Source: a virus
Reading direction: 5' to 3' (one strand)
DNA length: 23,785 nt
IMG/VR virus record: IMGVR_UViG_3300029917_000019
Coordinates: 1 to 23,785 of that record
Shown here: one piece after another, positions 18,624 through 23,785 of the stretch
How positions within the stretch are numbered: position 1 is the stretch's first letter
How the letters are laid out: every line of letters starts with the position of its first letter
Notes under the pieces: model-generated
The model's database searches: none
What the model was told of the DNA's origin: nothing
Seen by the model: only the letters and a program-made list of their open reading frames with translations
Position numbers and translations under genes: made by a program

Positions 18624-18949
18624 GTGGCCACCTGGGTAATAATTCGTGAGCCGCTATTGGTCAGAATGTTGATATTGTATGTCGGGTTGACGTCTGTCGT
18701 CTTGGCAATCTGCAGGCTCGCAAAATAACCGGAGAATTGCGATTGAGTGCGAGCCACATAAAACGACGGTAAAATTTGCTGAATCACCGACATCTGAGCC
18801 GGGATGCCGTACTGCGCGTAAAACGGCGATTCGCCAGGCGCAAGCGCCAGGCATTGCGCCAGCGTGGTTAGCCACACGGGGTCATTGTACCCGTTTGCGT
18901 CGGTGTCAACCTCGACCCACACGCCGTTGATTCGTCCATATGTGCGCAT
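18620..18949 (-). CDS. Baseplate wedge-like protein (109 aa)
   Basis: A 109-residue protein between the spike and baseplate J genes, the slot of gp25/W-type wedge proteins in contractile phages. The visible parts are VWVEVDTDANGYNDPVWLTT, LAPGESPFYAQYGIPAQMSV and YNINILTNSGSRIIT. The L-x-L-x-P-G-E-S/N-P-F...Y-G-I/T-x pattern and the strand-rich end fit the gp25-like fold, though the acidic EPR motif of T4 gp25 is not evident. It coordinates the baseplate wedge and the start of the sheath. Overlap with both neighbours supports co-translation. Confidence 0.65.
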   Translation of the reverse strand: MRTYGRINGVWVEVDTDANGYNDPVWLTTLAQCLALAPGESPFYAQYGIPAQMSVIQQILPSFYVARTQSQFSGYFASLQIAKTTDVNPTYNINILTNSGSRIITQVAT

Positions 18950-19665
18950 TATACCGGACCCCCCGTGTTGCCGCTGCCCGTGGTAACGCCACCGTGGTGG
19001 TGAGTGCCAAGCGACTTGCCCTCGGCAACAACGTCGTTTGTCACGGTGATTGGTCCGAGCATAGTCGCAGTGCCGCCGCCAGAGCCTGTGCCTTGTGACA
19101 GTGGCCCGTTTAATACCGTGGCCCCATTAACCGTAAACGTCGGCGTGGTGAGTGTTGTTGCGCCAGCGGTGATGTTAAACACGCTTGCACCCACCTGGCA
19201 ATTAATTCCGGTCGGAGTCAGCGTGATTACCGCCCCTGAACCGGTGTCGCGCAGCACCACCCCGTTAGGGCCGTATAGCGTCACGGCATTAGGGTCCACC
19301 GATACCCAAGCAGTATTTGCTATGGGCAGGAACACGAGCGCTGAGAGGTTGGCGGGTTGCGTCAGACCGGCCACGCCACCGCCCAATCCACTCATGCCGC
19401 CTAGGTGCGCGTCGAATGGGATGACAACCCCCTTGTCGCCAGCCTTAATCGGGTAGCGCGCATACTCGGGTCCGAACAGCGGGATAGTGACTTGCGGCAA
19501 CGTGTAATCAGACGCAATCTCGAATTTAACAGTGACGATCGCCCCCGAGACCGACACGACGGACGCGGGCAAACCCTTACCGAGCAATTGATATGCGTCG
19601 ATGATTTTGGTCTGCGCAAACGCGGTGAGCGTCTGCGCCAGTGGGGTTTTTTGTGCGTCGCTCAT
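18949..19665 (-). CDS. Baseplate spike protein, gp138/gpV-like (238 aa)
   Basis: Residues ~25-130 form an OB-like N-terminal domain (LPASVVSVSGAIVTVKFEI; YPIKAGDKGVVIPFDAHLGG) as in gp138-type spikes. Residues ~135-215 are short strands that would form the beta helix (TLYGPNGVVLRDTGSGAVI; PTFTVNGATVLNGPLSQG). The tail end GTHHHGGVTTGSGNTGGPV carries His222-224, the metal-binding histidines that hold iron at the spike tip in P2 gpV-type proteins. The trimer punctures the outer membrane when the sheath contracts. No lysozyme domain is fused. Confidence 0.85.
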   Translation of the reverse strand: MSDAQKTPLAQTLTAFAQTKIIDAYQLLGKGLPASVVSVSGAIVTVKFEIASDYTLPQVTIPLFGPEYARYPIKAGDKGVVIPFDAHLGGMSGLGGGVAGLTQPANLSALVFLPIANTAWVSVDPNAVTLYGPNGVVLRDTGSGAVITLTPTGINCQVGASVFNITAGATTLTTPTFTVNGATVLNGPLSQGTGSGGGTATMLGPITVTNDVVAEGKSLGTHHHGGVTTGSGNTGGPV

Positions 19666-20609
19666 GCCGGTATCACCGCGTCGATTGAAGTCACCCAGGA
19701 ATTTGCGTCAGCCTGGCGAGAATTGCCAATGTGGCGAACGACAGTCACTTGAAACACGCCCTGCTGAGCTGACCGATCTCGCGCTTGTGGTTGTGACGCC
19801 TGCGTCGTGATTGTAACAGACCCCTGCGGCAACTCAATATAGTCACCCACGCTGATGTCACCGCGCAGCACACAGCGGACGTTTATTGTTTGTGGGGCAA
19901 TCCACGTCGGCTGGCCGATCATGTCAACAAAATTTAATTGCTTCGGCGTCGCAGTCGTGGTGCCGTCGTACACAATAATCTGATTATTTTTGACCAGCAT
20001 CGATACGCCCGAATACGTACCGCCGACGATAGCCTGGCTCACTTGTTTAACGTACTGGGCAAACTGCACCAGCGTGCCGTAAAAGCCGGGTTCGTCATGC
20101 GATAGGACCAGATTCTGGCTGATATTCACGGTGGATTTATATTGGGGAAACGCCGTCGTTAGAGTGTTGGTAATCGCGGTGCCGAGTTGCATGCCCGCTT
20201 TCCAGTTCAACACTAGATTCGCGGTATCGTTGATTGTGCCCGAGTACGGGTAGCACACAATGTCGAGGCTTTGATTTTCACCCTGCCAATTACCGTACGC
20301 CTGGAAAATCGTGCCTTCAAGAATCAGCCCCGCCTGCGCCGGGTTTGCAAGCGGCAAGCCCTTTGACATGCCCGCCGACACCTGAATGTTTTTCCCGTTG
20401 AGGTTGGATCCCTGCGAAATGTCAGCCAGCCCAATGCCCCACACCTTGATGTATGCGGCACCCATTGGCGACGCCATCGCATATAGCGGGATATCAATTT
20501 CAACAGTCAGCGCGCCGGGATTGTTTTGCCCGTTGGCCTGCAACGACGAATAAGTTTTAACGGGACTCCCGGTCGTCGGGTCGCTGATGACGATGTTGTA
20601 ATAGCGCAT
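19662..20609 (-). CDS. Baseplate hub protein (315 aa)
   Basis: A 315-residue strand-rich protein located just before the spike gene, the place of gp27/gpD-like hubs. Blocks include ALTVEIDIPLYAMASPMGAA, VWGIGLADISQGSNLNGKNI (a typical hub-domain strand pattern), SLDIVCYPYSGTI and DVVRHIGNSRQADANSW-like ends (here VVRHIGNSRQADANSW). The hub connects the tail tube to the spike as a pseudo-hexamer. Family membership is inferred from location and beta pattern rather than a strict motif. Stop and start overlap the spike gene by four bases, and the start shares one base with the plug gene. Confidence 0.7.
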   Translation of the reverse strand: MRYYNIVISDPTTGSPVKTYSSLQANGQNNPGALTVEIDIPLYAMASPMGAAYIKVWGIGLADISQGSNLNGKNIQVSAGMSKGLPLANPAQAGLILEGTIFQAYGNWQGENQSLDIVCYPYSGTINDTANLVLNWKAGMQLGTAITNTLTTAFPQYKSTVNISQNLVLSHDEPGFYGTLVQFAQYVKQVSQAIVGGTYSGVSMLVKNNQIIVYDGTTTATPKQLNFVDMIGQPTWIAPQTINVRCVLRGDISVGDYIELPQGSVTITTQASQPQARDRSAQQGVFQVTVVRHIGNSRQADANSWVTSIDAVIPA

Positions 20610-20878
20610 TACGGCGAAACCTCTATTTGCGCGTTATCAATCCGATACACCAGGGTGCTAGTGAAATATCCGGCGGTCAGTGAAATATCGTACCCGAGCG
20701 GCGAACCGATAAACGGCATGCACAAAATCAGCGTGCCGCCGAGGTCATAGATGTTGATGTAATACCGCTGGCCGAAAATGTTCCACGTGATGATGACGTT
20801 GTACGTCGTCCCGTCCAGCGTCGGCTGAAACTGGAACGGCGTGGTGGCGGTTGGCGTGAAATCGTAAACGGTGGTCAT
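20609..20878 (-). CDS. Baseplate plug-like small protein (89 aa)
   Basis: The 89-residue protein is nearly all strands: FQFQPTLDGTTYNVIITWN, GQRYYINIYDLGGTLILCMP and IGSPLGYDISLTAGYFTSTL. The L-D-G-x-x-Y...W-N...R/Y-Y-x-x-I/L-Y-D...G-x-x-L/I pattern matches the small baseplate plug (Pam3 gp18-type) found between Dit-like and hub genes in simple contractile phages. It would close the central channel of the baseplate. Both ends overlap neighbours. Confidence 0.65.
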   Translation of the reverse strand: MTTVYDFTPTATTPFQFQPTLDGTTYNVIITWNIFGQRYYINIYDLGGTLILCMPFIGSPLGYDISLTAGYFTSTLVYRIDNAQIEVSP

Positions 20879-21591
20879 AGGTCAGCCAGCAGCGCAGAGG
20901 CTGTCCCGGTCAAGCTTGATGCTCCATTGATTGAAGTCGCACCGGCAAGCGTGGAACCGGTGGCTACCGCAGCACCAGACCACGACGGGGTGGCGATTGG
21001 CAATCCACCATCAATTTTATTCATCAGATTGCCTAGTACCTGATCCGCTTGATTTAAAGTGAGTAGTGGCCGCTCAAAATCCCATTGCCATTGGGTCTGA
21101 ACCTGACGCGTGTCGCCGCCGCTGATGTCGCGCAGTCCTTTGAGAATTAGACTCTCGTAAATAAAAGCCGGGGTGGCTACAATGTAAGTCCCACCTGAAT
21201 TGTTATGCACGTCAAGCGCCGCTTTGAGCGCGCTAATCGTCACGAATTTTGTCACGTAGCTGGATGAACCTTTTACCGGGCAACTCATTTTCAGCGAAAT
21301 GTGAAGCGGTTGCGCGATAATTGCATTTGCCGCGACGGTCTGATTCGCGAATGGATAGGAGCCGATGCTGTTTTCAACCAGGGTTGACCCCGGCAGCGGC
21401 TCAAAGTGGCACAGATATTGATCCAAATCCAGATCAAAAGATCCTGACAGCAAGCCCGATGTGAAATTGGCAGCCTCGGTGATGGCAACAATGGGCAACA
21501 TTTGGCCGGGAATATTTTGTGCAAGCCCCCCCACCAGGATGATCGGCGAGATTTCATTTCCGAGCTGAAACAACGAGCGCGCGATTGTCAT
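20875..21591 (-). CDS. Dit-like distal tail/baseplate protein (238 aa)
   Basis: It follows the tape-measure gene by one base, where Dit-like proteins of simple contractile phages are encoded. Visible blocks are FQLGNEISPIILVGGLAQNI, an amphipathic AIIAQPLHISLKMSCPVKG, KFVTISALKAALDVHNNSGG, then ATPAFIYESLILKGLRDISG and a WQWDFERPLLT strand. The pattern 'treated as a strain/quantity to be aligned, then Y-x-x-L/M-x-L-x-x-L-x-D, then a W/F-x-F-E/D-x-x strand' is typical of the Dit-like family that caps the tube. The C-terminal ~40 residues are Ala/Ser/Gly-rich and flexible. Confidence 0.6.
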   Translation of the reverse strand: MTIARSLFQLGNEISPIILVGGLAQNIPGQMLPIVAITEAANFTSGLLSGSFDLDLDQYLCHFEPLPGSTLVENSIGSYPFANQTVAANAIIAQPLHISLKMSCPVKGSSSYVTKFVTISALKAALDVHNNSGGTYIVATPAFIYESLILKGLRDISGGDTRQVQTQWQWDFERPLLTLNQADQVLGNLMNKIDGGLPIATPSWSGAAVATGSTLAGATSINGASSLTGTASALLADL

Positions 21592-21592
21592 A

Positions 21593-23494
21593 TCAGTGAG
21601 CCAGTTGGTTTGCTGTGGCGTACGTGTTACCGCCAGTATTATTCATGATAGTGATGACGCTTGACGGTGTGAAGTGCGCTTTGCCGCCCTCGTGCTTAGT
21701 CATGGCAGCAATCAAATTGGCCAGCGTTTTCGGGTCGTTCATATTCAGGCGAGCCTCGGGCCCATAGCCGGTCTGACGCACCACCTCCCGGATATACGCG
21801 CCGGTGTCGTTATTGGCCCCCGGCGGTGCATATCGACTGACGATCGAATCGACGGTATTCACCCCCCGTGTGCCGTAGCGGCGCAACTGGGCCGCCATGG
21901 CACGAATCCCGGTAGCGTCATCCGGAAATACCGCGAATCCGCCCACGCTTGGATATCCAGGTGCGGCACGCAGATTGCCGGGGTTGTGGCGAGGACTGCT
22001 GTTCCACATGCCGGTCGCCAGCACCCGTTGTTGCGCGGCGGGCGCTGTCTGTTGCGGCACCCGTTGTTGCGCGGCGGGCGCTGTCTGTTGCGGCACCCGT
22101 TGTTGCGCGGCGGGTGCTGTCTGTTGCGGCACCCGTTGTTGCGCGGCGGGCGCTGTCTGTTGCGGCGCCGTAGTTGGATCAAGCAGCCCGAAGCGCCGCA
22201 GAATGGATTGCTGGGTCGCGGCGATTTGCGCCCCACCTCGAATTGACAAGCCCGGATGCAATTCCACCCACCGTTGTGCCACCGCGCTATCGTATTTTTG
22301 GCGGCTTGGATTCTCCATAAAATTCCGAAGCGCAGATGATAGCGCAGGGTCAGTACGCGCAATCTCCCGCAATTTGTGATACTGGCTGCCCTTCAGCGTA
22401 ACCTCACCCGTGCCAAACAGTTTACCAACGCGCTCGGCAAAATTGTAAATCGCCCCTGCCGCGTCATCCAGCGAATCCATGAAATTCGACACGTCAGATC
22501 TAAACCCGTCGGATGTCAGATACCCGGCTAACGTCTTAATGCCAGCCGCCAGATTATTAATCCAGACCGCCATGTCTTTTGACTTCATCACGTCGCCCAC
22601 AGCTTGCGTAAACGCGGCGCTGAGTTGGGTCAACGGTCCGGTGAGCGGCAACAGGCCCTTGATAAACGTGTTGCCGATCTGGGTTTCTGCACGGTCGAGT
22701 TGAATTTTCAAATCCTGCCACGAGCGCGATGCCGAGTCCGATAGCGCCAGCGCTTTTTTATCGGCGTCGGCCCGTTTAATCATGGCGTCGATCTCGGCGG
22801 TGCTCATCGATTTGAAGCGCACCAGGTCGTCCATGCTGAAAAACTGAGTCAGCCCGTGAGCCTCGGCTCCTTGCTGGGTGCTGCCTGCCGCGATAAACGA
22901 TGCTCGCGCCGCTTTAATCATTGGTCCGAGTAACTGACCCGCATCCTTGCCCGCCGGATTAACGCCCATGGCACTGAACGCCCATCGCTTGCTCAGGTCA
23001 TACTGAGCGTCGCGGATTGCGCCAAGCGTGGATGCCGGATCGCCGACGGCGCGCGAGTAATTCACGTTCGCGGAATTTAATTCGGCGGTGCTAATGCCCA
23101 GGCCCATCGCCCGAAAGCGCGAATTGCTGGCGCTGGCTGCGAGCCGGTCAATACCGAATAGGCCACCCGCACCAATCAGGCCCGAGATGGTGGCGACAAT
23201 GCCGGACCACTTCAGTAGGGACTCCGTGGCCGACTTGATGTCGCCGACCATGGTCTTTGTGTGCTTAGCCATGCGAACCATGCTCGATTCGCTCGACTTT
23301 GCGTGCTTATTAAACTTCTCTTGCTGGTCGGCGAGTGAGCGCGTTGCCGCAGCGGCGGGCGCGGTGGCTTTGCCTACTTTCGCCCACGCGGCTGGCGATT
23401 CGTTTAACGCCTTTTGATATTTGTCGAACGCGACTTTGAAATCATTAAAGGGTCCGTCGTCAACTTCGATCTCGATTATGGATTTGACCGCCAT
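21593..23494 (-). CDS. Tail tape measure protein with C-terminal peptidoglycan-hydrolase-like domain (633 aa)
   Basis: N-terminal third is helical and Ala/Lys/Ser-rich (residues ~20-95), then a hydrophobic stretch, LLKWSGIVATISGLIGAGGL (~92-112), as in tape measures. Residues ~200-430 are helical. A four-fold 12-residue repeat (QQTAPAAQQRVP) at ~444-491 links to a C-terminal domain (NPGNLRAAPGYPSVGGFAVF, then DDATGIRAMAAQLRRYGTRG, VDSIVSRYAPPGANNDTGAY). This domain is the N-P-G-N-x-R/F-x-x-F-x-x...G-x-x-A...L-x-x-Y...YAPP-x-x-N-D-T hallmark of virion-associated peptidoglycan hydrolases. The protein sets tail length (about 95 nm if 0.15 nm per residue) and likely helps to breach the wall. Confidence 0.85.
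   Translation of the reverse strand: MAVKSIIEIEVDDGPFNDFKVAFDKYQKALNESPAAWAKVGKATAPAAAATRSLADQQEKFNKHAKSSESSMVRMAKHTKTMVGDIKSATESLLKWSGIVATISGLIGAGGLFGIDRLAASASNSRFRAMGLGISTAELNSANVNYSRAVGDPASTLGAIRDAQYDLSKRWAFSAMGVNPAGKDAGQLLGPMIKAARASFIAAGSTQQGAEAHGLTQFFSMDDLVRFKSMSTAEIDAMIKRADADKKALALSDSASRSWQDLKIQLDRAETQIGNTFIKGLLPLTGPLTQLSAAFTQAVGDVMKSKDMAVWINNLAAGIKTLAGYLTSDGFRSDVSNFMDSLDDAAGAIYNFAERVGKLFGTGEVTLKGSQYHKLREIARTDPALSSALRNFMENPSRQKYDSAVAQRWVELHPGLSIRGGAQIAATQQSILRRFGLLDPTTAPQQTAPAAQQRVPQQTAPAAQQRVPQQTAPAAQQRVPQQTAPAAQQRVLATGMWNSSPRHNPGNLRAAPGYPSVGGFAVFPDDATGIRAMAAQLRRYGTRGVNTVDSIVSRYAPPGANNDTGAYIREVVRQTGYGPEARLNMNDPKTLANLIAAMTKHEGGKAHFTPSSVITIMNNTGGNTYATANQLAH
22022..22165 (-). repeat. Four tandem 36-bp repeats in the tape-measure gene
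   Basis: Four copies of a 36-base unit beginning CACCCGTTGTTGCGCGGCGG on the plus strand start at 22022, 22058, 22094 and 22130. They are identical except for one C-to-T in the third. They encode a 12-residue Gln/Ala/Pro linker in frame. The near-identity shows recent expansion. Confidence 0.9.
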
Positions 23495-23785
23495 CAGACG
23501 CGACCCCCTAATTTAATTGCCCGTAAAATGTGCCGCTGCCGAAACTCATGTGCCGTTTGATATTCTATATCATATCGCCCGAAAAAGTCAGAGAAGCCCT
23601 CGTTGCACAGCCAGTCTAAACAGGAATGACAGAGGGTGTTGCCGTCTCGCCAGAACTCGCGGTCTCGGTCAATGTCTGCAAATAGCTGGCGTATTCCGTA
23701 CAATTCGACAATGTGGTCCCCGACCCCCACAGCCCACACATCTCGGTCAGAATCGAAGCCACCAGACTGCGCTTGTGCATGGCCG
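23494..23785 (-). CDS. Hypothetical protein upstream of the tape measure (5' end cut by window edge)
   Basis: The frame is open to the right edge, so the true start is outside; a GTG at 23739 is only an internal candidate. The visible 96 residues include HAQAQSGGFDSDRDVWAVGV, RQLFADIDRDREFWRDGNTL, then CHSCLDWLCNEGFSDFFG and a basic end RQRHILRAIKLGGR. The CHSC plus nearby Cys could bind a metal. Its TGA overlaps the tape-measure ATG (TGATG-type), so the two are coupled. Tail assembly chaperones occupy this slot in many phages, but no family match is visible and any frameshift site would lie outside the window. Confidence 0.6.
   Translation of the reverse strand, partial: GHAQAQSGGFDSDRDVWAVGVGDHIVELYGIRQLFADIDRDREFWRDGNTLCHSCLDWLCNEGFSDFFGRYDIEYQTAHEFRQRHILRAIKLGGRV

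Noticed and set aside
22022-22165. CRISPR array (36-base repeats)
   Set aside because: The copies are head-to-tail with no spacers and lie in frame inside the tape-measure gene.
21859-22379. Cys/Arg-rich frames across the 36-bp repeats, on both strands
   Set aside because: These are other frames of the tape-measure repeat; periodic composition comes from the repeat and not from a protein.
1-23785. tRNA, rRNA, insertion sequences, integrase, toxin-antitoxin pair or known anti-phage system
   Set aside because: I looked on both strands and found no transposase or integrase motif, no tRNA-like cloverleaf that I could fold by eye, and no recognisable defence gene.

Overview
The window is a temperate-type tailed phage or prophage of a Gram-negative host. 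The inner-membrane/lipoprotein spanin pair and the signal-anchor endolysin show the Gram-negative host. The Rha, NinB, RusA, YbcO and S24-repressor families fit a beta- or gammaproteobacterium, but the sequence alone does not name it. No integrase, packaging, capsid, sheath or host gene lies inside the window, so prophage and free phage cannot be told apart.

Layout. (1) 1-2740, minus strand: the leftward early operon, with a DUF1351-like coiled-coil protein, a YqaJ/lambda-Exo nuclease, a RecT annealase and four small genes chained by ATGA overlaps. It lies behind a ~350-base leader that ends in an intrinsic terminator. (2) 3128-3932: the lysis/lysogeny switch. A short CI-like repressor (minus) and a Cro-like protein (plus) face each other over three 14-bp operators, and two more operators sit on a near-consensus leftward promoter. 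The half-sites are ATACG and CGTAT. The repressor keeps the Ala-Gly cleavage motif of S24 repressors but stops before the catalytic Ser/Lys region. (3) 3950-8829, plus strand: the rightward early operon, with a Rha/KilAC regulator, an O-like initiator carrying iterons inside its own gene (candidate origin), a protein in the helicase-loader position, a DUF559 nuclease, NinB, RusA, a YbcO-like nuclease, several very small genes and an AT-rich three-repeat moron. (4) 8938-8963: a bidirectional terminator where the early (+) and late (-) operons converge. (5) 8967-23785, minus strand: the late operon, read from high to low coordinates. It runs from a truncated pre-tape gene through the tape measure, a compact contractile-type baseplate (Dit-like, plug, hub, gp138-type spike, wedge-like protein, baseplate J and a further tail protein), a glycine-rich tail fibre and its chaperone-like protein. 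A scrambled region follows, then the lysis genes (SAR endolysin, holin candidates, Rz/Rz1), and last a second beta-rich virion protein with two small genes.

The most informative irregularity is at 13.9-14.4 kb. A small TM/coiled-coil protein (holin-accessory-like) is followed by the first 38 codons of a GH24 lysozyme with an intact catalytic E/D/T triad. It breaks off into the 3' end of an unrelated, AT-rich tail-fibre gene. This looks like a scar where an incoming module (fibre end, chaperone, membrane proteins, SAR endolysin, spanins) replaced an older lysis cassette. Together with the short repressor, the in-gene origin, the repeat-bearing moron and the repeat-bearing tape measure, it is the main point for follow-up. 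I did not find a clearly new defence or mobile system.
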